From positions 558,001 to 622,000 of the forward strand of contig NZ_RBCJ01000001.1 in the NCBI RefSeq assembly GCF_003626755.1: DNA of 64,000 bases, written 5' to 3'. Below, in pieces: positions 17,880-25,937 of the stretch. Source of the DNA: Ulvibacterium marinum. Its GTDB lineage: Bacteria > Bacteroidota > Bacteroidia > Flavobacteriales > Flavobacteriaceae. A program made the position numbers and the translations under genes. The first letter of the stretch is position 1. Each line of letters starts with the position of its first letter. The notes under the pieces were generated by a model. That model ran no database searches. It was not told where the DNA came from and worked only from the letters and a program-made list of their open reading frames with translations.

Positions 17880-18929
17880 ATGCCTAATTTCCATTCTCTA
17901 ACTGTAAAGCATATAAAATCGTTAACTCCCAATTCGGTGGCGATTACCCTGGAAATTCCCAAGGACTTATTACAGACCTTCGATTTTGATTCGGGGCAAT
18001 ACATAACCATCAAAAAGGAAATCAAAGGACAGGAACTACGGAGGGCCTACTCCATTAGTTCCTCACCAAAAAAGGATAGTATTACCATTGGGGTAAAAAA
18101 AGTGGACAAGGGCGGGTTTTCTGATTATGCCAATACCAAATTAGCTGTAGGGGACATTTTAGAAGTTATGCCTCCTGAAGGTCGTTTTGTATTTAAAGCT
18201 TCGGATACTCCAAAAAGTATCGTTGCCTTTGCCGCCGGTAGTGGCATTACACCTATTATGAGCATTGTTCGTACTGTTTTAGAGAGTAATCCCAAGAATC
18301 AGTTTGTATTGGTCTATGGGAACCGATCCTATGAGGAAACCATGTTCTACACGGACCTTGTAAAACTACAACTAGATTATGCCAATCGGTTTTTTGTCTA
18401 TTTCATCAATAGCCGAACGCACGAAAGTGATTCCTTATTCGGACGCATCGATGTCTCCACCATCAACTATGTATTAAAGAACAAACATAAAAATGAGGTT
18501 TTTGACGCCTATTATCTTTGCGGGCCGGAGGCTATGATCAATCTAGTAAGCGATACTCTAAAGGAAAAGGAGGTTCCTGAGGACAAAATCCATTTTGAAC
18601 TGTTTACCACTACAGAGATCCTAGATGAGATACCGAAAACCGGCGAGGGGCAGACCCAACTTACCGTAATCCTCGAAGATGAGGAATTTACCCTATCAAT
18701 GGACAAGAAAACCCTTGTATTGGATGCTGTTCTTAAGGAGAATTTAGACGCCCCCTACTCATGTCAAGGCGGTGTATGCAGCAGTTGTATCGCTAGGATT
18801 ACCGAAGGTAAGGCCGAAATGGTAAAGAACCAGATTTTAACAGATGGTGAAATTGAAGAAGGGTTTATCCTTACCTGCCAGGCACATCCCACAACAGCGA
18901 CCTTGACCGTGGACTACGACGATGTCTAA
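17880..18929 (+). CDS. PaaE-like ferredoxin-type NAD(P)H oxidoreductase
   Basis: The start is taken at ATG 17880 (MPNFHSLTVKHIKSL), 349 aa. Domains in order: an FAD-binding barrel (about 1-100, with RRAYSISS as the flavin motif), a ferredoxin reductase-type NAD(P)H domain (about 105-235, GSGITPIMS and YLCGPEAMI), and a C-terminal plant-type 2Fe-2S domain with CQGGVCSSC and a final Cys in LTCQAHP. The same order occurs in PaaE, the reductase of phenylacetyl-CoA epoxidase, but no paaABC genes are present here, so it probably donates electrons to another oxygenase or desaturase. Confidence 0.9.
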   Translation: MPNFHSLTVKHIKSLTPNSVAITLEIPKDLLQTFDFDSGQYITIKKEIKGQELRRAYSISSSPKKDSITIGVKKVDKGGFSDYANTKLAVGDILEVMPPEGRFVFKASDTPKSIVAFAAGSGITPIMSIVRTVLESNPKNQFVLVYGNRSYEETMFYTDLVKLQLDYANRFFVYFINSRTHESDSLFGRIDVSTINYVLKNKHKNEVFDAYYLCGPEAMINLVSDTLKEKEVPEDKIHFELFTTTEILDEIPKTGEGQTQLTVILEDEEFTLSMDKKTLVLDAVLKENLDAPYSCQGGVCSSCIARITEGKAEMVKNQILTDGEIEEGFILTCQAHPTTATLTVDYDDV

Positions 18930-19159
18930 AACTAGCTAGCTACTTATTTTCTTCAGAAGAGTTTTCCTAAAAAAAGAGTGCGGCGGACCAAGGTTTTGGG
19001 ACTACACCTGACTTTAGCCAAAAAATCAGAGCCAATAAAGGTCCGTTATAAAAGACCATTTGGTTTGTGAGCAAGATGTATTTGGCATCCTTTGTTCGAT
19101 TATGTGCATTTTATCGAGGCCTTTGATCAAATCCCCTCTTTTTAGAAAATCAGGAAAAT

Positions 19160-19175
19160 TTGAATTTAAATTCAA
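19160..19175. repeat. Perfect 16-bp palindrome downstream of the patatin gene
   Basis: TTGAATTTAAATTCAA reads the same on both strands. It lies between the convergent reductase and patatin genes, 9 bp from the patatin stop. It is followed by GACCGTTTAGTCGGTT, a half-symmetric sequence that partly codes for the end of the patatin. The pair might be a binding site or part of a terminator. Confidence 0.4.
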
Positions 19176-19183
19176 GAGACCGT

Positions 19184-19966
19184 TTAGTCGGTTTGCTTTA
19201 GTTTCCTTTCCAGGGTTTTTATGGCCACGTCATATCCCATGGCATAGGCCTTTTCAATCCCTGTACGATCCAATACCCCTATTTTTTCCAATTCTTTATA
19301 TTCCAATAGCAAGTCACAGGAGTGTAATTTTTTCTTGTTAATGGCATAAATCATAAGGCTTGTTACCCTACCTGTAAGTTGTATGGAATTTTTAAGGGCG
19401 TTTTTATGAAGTTCTCCCACTACCGATACGTTACTTCCGATTACATAATTCGAACTGTCTTGTATAGGTTCTGAAGGAAAGTTATTCATTATACCCCCAT
19501 CCGCATAGAGTCTGCCATTAAGCTCCACGGGACTAAAAACCGGAGGCAAGGCCGCGGATGCCAATAAGGGCCGTATCAATTGGCCTTTCGAGAAAAATTG
19601 TTGCTCCCCTTTTTGAAGATCGGTGGCCACCACGTGTAAATCCTTTTCCAGTGAACTGAAGGTATCTTTAGGAAAGTATCCCTTAAAAATTTCAAAGTAT
19701 CTATCCGTATCGATAAATCCTGGCTTAAGGATGGTCAAAAAATTGTACTTGAACAAAGGGGTTTCCTTAAAAAAGGAAAGCATATCCGAAACCGAATTTC
19801 CATTGGCATACAATGCCCCGACCAAGGCTCCCACACTACTTCCACTGACTACTTGGGCAGAAATCCCCAATTCTTCCATAGCCTTTATAAGTCCTATATG
19901 TGCCATGCCCCGGACACCGCCTCCTGAGAGTACCAATCCAATGGATGGATGGTTCGTAAACAACAT
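19184..19966 (-). CDS. Patatin-like phospholipase family protein
   Basis: I choose the ATG at 19966 (MLFTNHPSIGLVLSGGGVRG), 260 aa, over a TTG three codons upstream. The catalytic features of bacterial patatins are all visible: the oxyanion loop GGGVRG (15-20), the nucleophile serine in GSSVG (42-46, S44) and the catalytic Asp in ADGGIMNNFP. It hydrolyses acyl esters, probably of membrane lipids; no signal peptide is seen, so it acts in the cytoplasm or at the inner membrane face. Promoter candidate at 19993-20000. Confidence 0.92.
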   Translation of the reverse strand: MLFTNHPSIGLVLSGGGVRGMAHIGLIKAMEELGISAQVVSGSSVGALVGALYANGNSVSDMLSFFKETPLFKYNFLTILKPGFIDTDRYFEIFKGYFPKDTFSSLEKDLHVVATDLQKGEQQFFSKGQLIRPLLASAALPPVFSPVELNGRLYADGGIMNNFPSEPIQDSSNYVIGSNVSVVGELHKNALKNSIQLTGRVTSLMIYAINKKKLHSCDLLLEYKELEKIGVLDRTGIEKAYAMGYDVAIKTLERKLKQTD

Positions 19967-19992
19967 CGTTCCCAAGACCCTAGTTTTATTTG

Positions 19993-20000
19993 CAAAGCTA
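19993..20000 (-). promoter_or_regulatory. Candidate -7 promoter element for the patatin gene
   Basis: The minus strand reads TAGCTTTG, an exact TAnnTTTG match, 26 nt before the chosen ATG. The -33 region has ATG instead of TTG at the expected spacing. Confidence 0.4.
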
Positions 20001-20054
20001 CTTAAAAGCCCTGTGTATTACATTTAACCTAAAATAAAATGGTTGCCTATTCTA

Positions 20055-20357
20055 TTATCCAGAATTCCTATCTATTAGTCCTACCAATTGTGCCTTGTCC
20101 GTTACTCCGGAATGCCTCCAGATTACTTCTCCTTTTCTAAAGAGTATCAGTGTGGGTACTCCCCTTACCTGAAATCTGTTGGCTATATTTTGGTTTTTGT
20201 CCACGTCAATTTTTATAATCTTGGCCTTTTCCCCCACTTGTGCGGCTACCTCTTTAAGAATAGGAGCCTGCATTTTGCAGGGTCCACACCAATCTGCATG
20301 GAAGTCGACCAAAACTGGTTTATCCGACTGTATCAAATTAGCAAAGTTTCCTTTCAT
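20055..20357 (-). CDS. Thioredoxin
   Basis: A 100-aa single-domain thioredoxin with the redox-active W23-C24-G25-P26-C27 motif and the cis-Pro segment GVPTLILF. It reduces disulfides in the cytoplasm. It lies 21 bp after the dnaJ-like gene and 3' of degP, so it may be part of a protein-quality-control transcript. In related genomes a MerR-type CbpM regulator often follows the J-protein; none is present here. Confidence 0.95.
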   Translation of the reverse strand: MKGNFANLIQSDKPVLVDFHADWCGPCKMQAPILKEVAAQVGEKAKIIKIDVDKNQNIANRFQVRGVPTLILFRKGEVIWRHSGVTDKAQLVGLIDRNSG

Positions 20358-20378
20358 TATTTATCGCTTTTTGGGCCT

Positions 20379-21293
20379 TTAATGGCCATTTTGAATTTCT
20401 CTTATCAGTTCCTTTTGCCTGGGGGTAAGCTTCGTAGGCAGTTGTATATTGATAGTTACGAACAAATCTCCATATTGTCCCGGTTTTCCATATTTGGGCA
20501 TCCCTTTGCCCCTTAAACGGATGATCTTGCCATTTTGAGTACCTTCCTTGATTGGAATCTTAACCTTACCGGATAGGGTTAACACATCTTGTTTCCCTCC
20601 TAAAAGGGCTTTGAAAACATCTACCGACAAATTCATATTCAGGTGATCTCCTTCTCTTTTATAGATGGCATGTTCCCGCACCCTGATATCGACATAAAGA
20701 TCTCCGGCCTGTCCCCTGCCCCCTTTTTGACCTTTACCCTTGGCCCGCAACCGCAGCCCAGTATAGGCGCCAGGTTTAATTTTTAGTTTTATCCTTTCCC
20801 CGTCCCATTCAAGTATCCGTTCCGTTCCGTGGTAGGCTTCGGTAAGATCAATGGTTACCTCGCCTGATACATCCCCGCCTGGAAACCCATATACACCTTC
20901 GTTCCGGGCACCACTACCGAAAAAAGCTTCGAAAAAATCCGAAAAACCACTTCCGTTCCCGAAACCGGAATCTGCATTCGCATGGGCATATCGTTGTCGA
21001 TTTCTGTAGTGTTGGTATTGGTTACGTTGCTGCATAAATTCATCATAGCTGGCGCCGGACCGTTGAAATTGTTCCCAATCCGACCCTAAGGCATCATATT
21101 GTTTTCGCTTTTCAGCATTCCCCAACACCTGATAGGCCTCGGAAATTTCCTTGAATTTTTCTTCAGCCACCTTATCTCCCTTTGTTTTATCTGGATGATA
21201 TTGTGTAGCCAGTTTGCGATAGGCCTTTTTAATCTCCTTATCGCTGGCTTTCCTGTCTACATTTAATATGTTGTAATACTCCTTAAACTTCAT
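20379..21293 (-). CDS. CbpA/DnaJ-type J-domain co-chaperone
   Basis: A 304-aa class B J-protein. The J domain covers residues 1-70 with the HPD motif at 33-35. A Gly/Phe-rich linker (about 100-140, rich in FGNGSG and FFEAFFGSG) is followed by the two C-terminal substrate-binding barrels (about 140-290). The zinc-finger region of true DnaJ is missing, so it resembles CbpA. It stimulates DnaK ATP hydrolysis. It is followed closely by a thioredoxin gene and preceded by degP with a terminator in between. Confidence 0.93.
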   Translation of the reverse strand: MKFKEYYNILNVDRKASDKEIKKAYRKLATQYHPDKTKGDKVAEEKFKEISEAYQVLGNAEKRKQYDALGSDWEQFQRSGASYDEFMQQRNQYQHYRNRQRYAHANADSGFGNGSGFSDFFEAFFGSGARNEGVYGFPGGDVSGEVTIDLTEAYHGTERILEWDGERIKLKIKPGAYTGLRLRAKGKGQKGGRGQAGDLYVDIRVREHAIYKREGDHLNMNLSVDVFKALLGGKQDVLTLSGKVKIPIKEGTQNGKIIRLRGKGMPKYGKPGQYGDLFVTINIQLPTKLTPRQKELIREIQNGH

Positions 21294-21371
21294 ATATCTC
21301 CGATGGATTTATTGACCAAAGTACCCAGTACTTTATATCCCAACCAATGACCTTCATCATATGCGAAAATT

Positions 21372-21400
21372 AAAAAGGGGGCAAATAACGCCCCCTTTTA
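21372..21400 (-). terminator. Rho-independent terminator of degP
   Basis: AAAAGGGGGC (21373-21382) pairs with GCCCCCTTTT (21390-21399) across a 7-nt loop. On the minus strand the stem directly follows the degP stop codon and continues into a T-rich tail. Confidence 0.88.
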
Positions 21401-22927
21401 TTATGAACCCATTCCAAAGGCATAATAGTGTTTTCCGGGACGGTCTTCGTAAACTCCCTCCAGCATTACGCCGCCCTCCTTGTTTTCCAAGGCTTTGGAC
21501 ACATCTTTTATATCAACTACTTTTTTGCCGTCAATATGTGTAATAATAAAACCTTCCTGCATTTGGGTCTCCTTGCGCAACTTTCCAGCGTAAAGATGGG
21601 TTACCTTTACACCCCCATCCAAATTCAGTTTTTCGGCTTCTTCCTTTCCGAGGTTCTCAAAATCGGCGCCCAAAAGGTTTAATACCTCCTTTTTCTCCTT
21701 TCTTATAATTTCCGTGTTTCCCCTGGCATTTTCCAAAACCACATCGAATTCTATTTCCTTACCGTCCCTATTGACCGTAACCATAACCTTATCCCCAGGC
21801 CTATGGCGGGCAATGATTTCCTGAAGTCTTGGGGAAGTCAAGGTTTCATTTTCATCTACTTTTACAATGATATCGCCCTTTTCGATACCCGCTTTCTCAG
21901 CGGCACTATCCTCTCCAACGTTTTCTACCCAAACCCCTTTGGTGAAGTCGACATCCTTTTCCTTGGCCAAATTACCGTCCATGGTCCGTATAGAAACCCC
22001 TAACATACCTCTTTGTACGTTTCCATATTTTAAAAGATCTTCCACTACTTTAGATACGATATTACTGGGGACTGCAAATCCGTAACCGTTATAGGTACCG
22101 GTTCTACTGGCAATGGCTGTATTGATACCAATAAGATTGCCCTCCAAATTTACCAAGGCACCGCCGCTATTTCCAGGATTGATGGCAGCATCCGTTTGGA
22201 TAAAGCTTTCTACCGCAAATTTTTCCCGGTTGATATTGATGTTTCGACCCTTGGCACTTACGATTCCTGCCGTGACCGTAGAAGTAAGACTAAAGGGATT
22301 GCCCACGGCCAAGACCCATTCCCCGATTTGAACATCGTCCGAGTTTACCAAAGCCAATGGGCTTAAGTTATCCGCCTTAATTTGGATAAGGGCCAAATCC
22401 GTGGTTGGATCGGTACCGATTACGGTTGCTTTGTAGGTGCCATTATCATGTAAGGTAACCTCAATTTCATCTGCGTTGGCAATTACATGGTTGTTGGTTA
22501 CGATATACCCTTGATCATTGATAATAACACCGGATCCGGCCCCATACATGGGCTGGGGACGCGATCCTTCACCTTGGGGCAAATCCTTGAACATATCCCC
22601 AAAGAAATCCTTAAAGGGATCGGGCAATTGGCGATATTCTCCTTGTCCATCATATCTTTTTCCGCTTTGAGTGGATTTAATGTTTACCACAGCATCCAAG
22701 ACCTTATCGGCCGTTACTGTAAAGTCCAGGGGTTTTAGGTTGCCCTCGTTATCCGCAGTATACAACACATTTTTCCCTTCCGTTCCTTGTACCTGGTGTA
22801 TGGTCACCACCGGTTTCTCCTTGACCAAAAGATAACCTCCGATAGCTCCAAAGCTTACTACTAATGCTATCAAGGCAGCGAAAAGATACACTCTCATTTC
22901 TGTTCGATGATGATCTCTATTCTTCAT
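21401..22927 (-). CDS. DegP/HtrA-family periplasmic serine protease
   Basis: A 508-aa Do-type protease-chaperone. An N-terminal membrane anchor or uncleaved signal (about 12-34) is followed by the trypsin-like domain with catalytic His in NNHVIAN, Asp in TTDLALIQI and Ser in NPGNSGGALV. A first PDZ domain (about 310-400, RGMLGVSIRTMD) and a shorter second PDZ follow. It degrades or refolds misfolded envelope proteins. It ends with a strong terminator and starts after a 637-bp non-coding region that may hold stress-responsive control. Confidence 0.93.
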   Translation of the reverse strand: MKNRDHHRTEMRVYLFAALIALVVSFGAIGGYLLVKEKPVVTIHQVQGTEGKNVLYTADNEGNLKPLDFTVTADKVLDAVVNIKSTQSGKRYDGQGEYRQLPDPFKDFFGDMFKDLPQGEGSRPQPMYGAGSGVIINDQGYIVTNNHVIANADEIEVTLHDNGTYKATVIGTDPTTDLALIQIKADNLSPLALVNSDDVQIGEWVLAVGNPFSLTSTVTAGIVSAKGRNININREKFAVESFIQTDAAINPGNSGGALVNLEGNLIGINTAIASRTGTYNGYGFAVPSNIVSKVVEDLLKYGNVQRGMLGVSIRTMDGNLAKEKDVDFTKGVWVENVGEDSAAEKAGIEKGDIIVKVDENETLTSPRLQEIIARHRPGDKVMVTVNRDGKEIEFDVVLENARGNTEIIRKEKKEVLNLLGADFENLGKEEAEKLNLDGGVKVTHLYAGKLRKETQMQEGFIITHIDGKKVVDIKDVSKALENKEGGVMLEGVYEDRPGKHYYAFGMGS

Positions 22928-23048
22928 ATTCTAAAACTGTTTTAATTATTTGTTTGTATTCATTACTATGACTTGGCGACTATTGAAATGATATCGTTTT
23001 GGATGTGAACAAACATTGACTGAAAATCTGTCACTTTTTCGCGTCAAA

Positions 23049-23072
23049 GTGTCAAATACTTGTTTTTGACAC
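23049..23072. promoter_or_regulatory. Inverted repeat GTGTCAAA-N8-TTTGACAC upstream of degP
   Basis: The two 8-bp arms (23049-23056 and 23065-23072) are exact reverse complements. A further overlapping pair, CACTTT...AAAGTG, lies just left of it. The distance to the degP start is about 120 bp. It has the look of a regulator binding site but no known protein can be named. Confidence 0.4.
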
Positions 23073-23213
23073 GTGTACTACACTTTTATTTATTCTGGTG
23101 AAAACAAATGCCCAATCATGTATCCCATTCCTTGCGATGAATTTAGCAATGAAGTATAAAAAAGCGATATTCAAGATAAACAATATTGCGAAATCAAACC
23201 CCAACATTTCCAT
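23052..23213 (-). CDS. Possible small single-pass membrane protein (53 aa)
   Basis: An ATG at 23213 opens a 53-codon frame with stop at 23052. Residues about 6-26 (DFAILFILNIAFLYFIAKFI) form a good hydrophobic helix, followed by a positively charged tail. I see no homologue from memory, and the frame ends inside the inverted repeat at 23049-23072. It could be chance in AT-rich DNA. Confidence 0.3.
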   Translation of the reverse strand: MEMLGFDFAILFILNIAFLYFIAKFIARNGIHDWAFVFTRINKSVVHVSKTSI

Positions 23214-23564
23214 AATTCATATAGTTTAAGCCTACATAATAGCTCGGAGTAAATGGGACAAATGCTGTGCCAGAAACCAAGATCATTTTATTAAAATTTT
23301 TCTAAAATTTTATTTGCCTATGTGGTTCCAAACCAACTATTCAGTCTTTTTTAGTTATGGGTAATCACAAATTTGAAATATTCTTGCCTTTGGTCGTTCA
23401 TAAAGCTCAATTATCCTTTAATTACCCTTTTGTATTCCACTTAGAATAACTCGGACAGACTATCCGGTCCAATAAAATGTTTAAAGTGTTGTAATTAACC
23501 TTTTTCCTTTTCGACCGATGACACAAATACTTTTTGTTGTAATTTTATTATCATAAATGAAATA

Positions 23565-24248
23565 ATGGTACGCGATACTCATCAAAAAACAGCGATACTT
23601 CTCTTTGCTAATTCCGGCAGGGAAGAGTTGAAGCACAAGCCTATTGAAAATGGGGCCAATCTTTTTGATGAGCTGACAAAACATACTTTAGGCGAGGTCG
23701 AAAAAACGGGTTTGCCTTTTTTTCATCTCACGGAAAAGCAGCAAAAAGGAAATTCTTTTGGGGAACGTTTTACCAATGCTATCCAGATTATTTTTGATAA
23801 GGGCTATGATAGCATCATTACCCTTGGTAACGATACCCCACATCTTCGGGTCAACCATATTCTAGAAGCGCATGCACTGCTCAAATCCAAAAAACTGGTC
23901 CTTGGACCTTCTGTGGATGGCGGGTTTTATCTTATGGGCATACACCGATCTCAGTTTCATACCGTTTCCTTCGCTAATTTGCCCTGGCAAACCTCCGAGC
24001 TGTTTAAGGCGGTCATGGATTTGGTGGATGTTGGGGAAGAGGAATTAACCCGGTTACGACCTTTGATCGATTTAGATCAATTTCATGATGTACGGAATCT
24101 GCTATCCCGTTTCCGTACTTTCCCGAAAGCCATTCTTCGGTTGCTTGTCCAAATCTTATCCCGAAAAGTACAAAAGTATGGCTTCGTACCTACTTTTATC
24201 GATTCTCATTTTCTTCACATCCCTTTTAATAAGGGTTCCCCAGCTTAA
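23565..24248 (+). CDS. DUF2064 glycosyltransferase-like protein, arsenosugar cluster
   Basis: A 227-aa GT-A-like protein related to the TIGR04282 family found with arsenosugar genes. Visible features are the Rossmann-like core with GYDSIITLGNDTPHLRVNHI in place of the usual DxD region, and the substrate loop LGPSVDGGFYLMGI. These enzymes are thought to add a sugar or sugar-phosphate group to the arsenical, but this is not shown for this protein. It is the first gene of a plus-strand cluster, followed 136 bp later by the CMD-like gene. An alternative is a mobA-like nucleotidyltransferase fold without known substrate. Confidence 0.8.
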   Translation: MVRDTHQKTAILLFANSGREELKHKPIENGANLFDELTKHTLGEVEKTGLPFFHLTEKQQKGNSFGERFTNAIQIIFDKGYDSIITLGNDTPHLRVNHILEAHALLKSKKLVLGPSVDGGFYLMGIHRSQFHTVSFANLPWQTSELFKAVMDLVDVGEEELTRLRPLIDLDQFHDVRNLLSRFRTFPKAILRLLVQILSRKVQKYGFVPTFIDSHFLHIPFNKGSPA

Positions 24249-24384
24249 TTCGCAGTTAGGGTTCCTAAGCGTTATAGCGCTTTCATCACCAAAAATCATT
24301 CTTAAATAGAATTATGGGAACAGGTTCGTGGCCTTGCTCGGGCTATTCTGGATTCCATATTCAATACATATATATAAAACTATC

Positions 24385-24720
24385 ATGGCGAATACATATT
24401 ATGATGCAGCGGATTTAAGAAAATTCGGAAAAATTACAGAATGGAGCGAAGAACTGGGAAACAAGTTTTTTGAGTATTACGGAAAAGTCTTTGAGGAAGG
24501 TGCATTAAGTGCACGTGAAAAATCATTAATCGCATTGGCCGTGGCACATGTGGTGAAATGTCCCTATTGCATCGATGCCTATACAAAGGATGGCCTACAA
24601 CGTGGTATAACCAAAGAAGAAATGATGGAAGCCGTACATGCGGGAGCGGCCATTGAAAGTGGTGCCACCTTAGTACACGGTGTGCAAATGATGAACAAGT
24701 ATAACAAATTGAGCATGTAA
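24385..24720 (+). CDS. Arsenosugar-cluster carboxymuconolactone decarboxylase-like protein
   Basis: The start is the ATG at 24385 (MANTYYDAADLRKFG), 111 aa; an open frame reaches 24328 but lacks family-like residues. The AhpD-like redox motif CPYCIDAYTKDGLQRG is present (C-x-x-C plus downstream acidic/His pattern), as is the helix EMMEAVHAGAAIESGATLVHG. The family is annotated as an arsenosugar-associated peroxidase-like protein. The CxxC pair suggests it reduces or protects an arsenic intermediate. It lies 84 bp before arsS. Confidence 0.88.
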   Translation: MANTYYDAADLRKFGKITEWSEELGNKFFEYYGKVFEEGALSAREKSLIALAVAHVVKCPYCIDAYTKDGLQRGITKEEMMEAVHAGAAIESGATLVHGVQMMNKYNKLSM

Positions 24721-24722
24721 AT

Positions 24723-24750
24723 CCGTTGTTGATTGACCGTTGTTGGTTGA
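24723..24750 (+). repeat. Two tandem 14-bp units in the arsS leader
   Basis: CCGTTGTTGATTGA (24723-24736) is followed at once by CCGTTGTTGGTTGA, one base different. A partly complementary stretch, CACCAACCAATAACAA, lies near 24786-24801 just before the arsS ATG, so a stem could form and cover the start region. Whether it matters is unknown. Confidence 0.4.
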
Positions 24751-24804
24751 AGGCAATCCTGTCTATAACCTAATAACTGCAAGTCACCAACCAATAACAA
24801 TAGT

Positions 24805-25860
24805 ATGGCTACGAAATCATTAAAAGCTAGGCAAAAGGATCTTGCCAAGACCAATAAACAGTTGGAAATTCTGAATGGGGGAATCTTTGCTGAAGGGGAG
24901 CTCCCTTATTTTAAGGACAAACTTGCCAACATTGGAAATTTTCCGTTACGGCCCAAAAAAATGGAGATCTTACAAATCAATGTTGGGTATATGTGTAACC
25001 AGGTATGTGAGCATTGCCATGTGGACGCTGGTCCTGACCGAAAAGAAATCATGACGCGCGAGACCATGGAGCAATGTTTGGATGTTATTCGCAATACAGG
25101 TGCCCATACCCTAGATCTTACAGGAGGAGCCCCGGAAATGAACCCTAATTTTCGATGGTTTGTTGAAGAAGCCGCCAAAGCTGGGATTCAAGATTTTATT
25201 GTGCGATCCAATTTGACCATTATCCGTGCGAACAAGAAATATTATGACCTGCCCAAGTTCTTTAAGAAGCATAATGTACATGTGGTCTCTTCCATGCCAC
25301 ACTACACCCGTGGAAAGACCGACAAGCAACGCGGCGATGGAGTTTTTGACAAAAGTATTAGGGCCTTACAGGAATTGAATGCAGTTGGATACGGAATGCC
25401 CGGCCAAGATTTGCGATTGGATCTGGTGTATAATCCCTCTGGAGCTTATTTACCTGGTGATCAGGCTGCGTTGGAAAAGGATTTCAAAAAAGCGCTGGAT
25501 GAAGATTTCGGCATTCAGTTCCATAATCTATTTGCCATTACAAACCTGCCTATATCCCGCTTTTTGGATTACCTCATCGCCTCTGAAAACTATGAAGATT
25601 ATATGTATGCATTGGTAGAGGCCTACAATTCTGAAGCGGTGGAAAATGTAATGTGTACCAACACCATTTCGGTAAGTTGGGATGGATGGCTTTACGACTG
25701 CGACTTCAATCAAATGTTAGGGCTTAAAGTCGCTAGCAAAATAAAGCACATCAAGGATTACAATGAGGACATATTGAATGACCGAAACATCATTATTTCA
25801 CAACATTGTTATGGCTGTACCGCCGGAGCGGGTAGCAGTTGCCAAGGTACAGTAATATAG
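24805..25860 (+). CDS. arsS: Arsenosugar biosynthesis radical SAM protein ArsS
   Basis: A 351-aa radical SAM enzyme. The 4Fe-4S cluster cysteines are C64-x3-C68-x2-C71 (MCNQVCEHCH), followed by the SAM-binding LDLTGGAPEMNP segment near 115. The C-terminal DUF3641 domain carries further cysteines (YDCDF, HCYGCTAGAGSSC). ArsS joins a dimethylated arsenical to the 5'-deoxyadenosyl group of SAM, giving the precursor of arsenosugars. No selenocysteine codon is used: the frame runs without internal TGA. It sits between the CMD-like gene and arsM, with a hairpin (25898-25914) before arsM. Confidence 0.95.
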   Translation: MATKSLKARQKDLAKTNKQLEILNGGIFAEGELPYFKDKLANIGNFPLRPKKMEILQINVGYMCNQVCEHCHVDAGPDRKEIMTRETMEQCLDVIRNTGAHTLDLTGGAPEMNPNFRWFVEEAAKAGIQDFIVRSNLTIIRANKKYYDLPKFFKKHNVHVVSSMPHYTRGKTDKQRGDGVFDKSIRALQELNAVGYGMPGQDLRLDLVYNPSGAYLPGDQAALEKDFKKALDEDFGIQFHNLFAITNLPISRFLDYLIASENYEDYMYALVEAYNSEAVENVMCTNTISVSWDGWLYDCDFNQMLGLKVASKIKHIKDYNEDILNDRNIIISQHCYGCTAGAGSSCQGTVI

Positions 25861-25897
25861 GAAGTGTTTCTTCCTTAACTATATTTCAATAATAAGG

Positions 25898-25914
25898 CTC
25901 CGCGAAAGGCGGAG
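25898..25914 (+). promoter_or_regulatory. Hairpin between arsS and arsM
   Basis: CTCCGC (25898-25903) and GCGGAG (25909-25914) form a perfect 6-bp GC-rich stem with loop GAAAG. It lies 23 bp before the arsM ATG without a T-run, so it is more likely an mRNA stability or translation element than a terminator. Confidence 0.5.
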
Positions 25915-25937
25915 GATATTCAAAAAAAGAAAACGAT

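Larger units (their letters stand above)
22928..23564. other. 637-bp intergenic region between degP and the arsenosugar cluster
   Basis: The region separates two divergent units. It holds an inverted repeat (23049-23072), a possible 53-codon membrane micro-gene (23052-23213) and the shared 17-mer at 23455-23471. No clean TAnnTTTG was found for either flanking gene; a near match TACTTTTTG lies at 23529-23537 before the DUF2064 gene. Confidence 0.5.

Noticed and set aside
17750-18025. N-terminal extension of the DUF5687 permease
   Set aside because: The extra 92 codons are not membrane-like and lie opposite the divergent reductase gene; the elbow helix at 17749 is the natural start.
24805-25860. 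ArsS as a selenoprotein with an in-frame TGA
   Set aside because: The frame runs through without an internal TGA and the cluster cysteines are coded normally.
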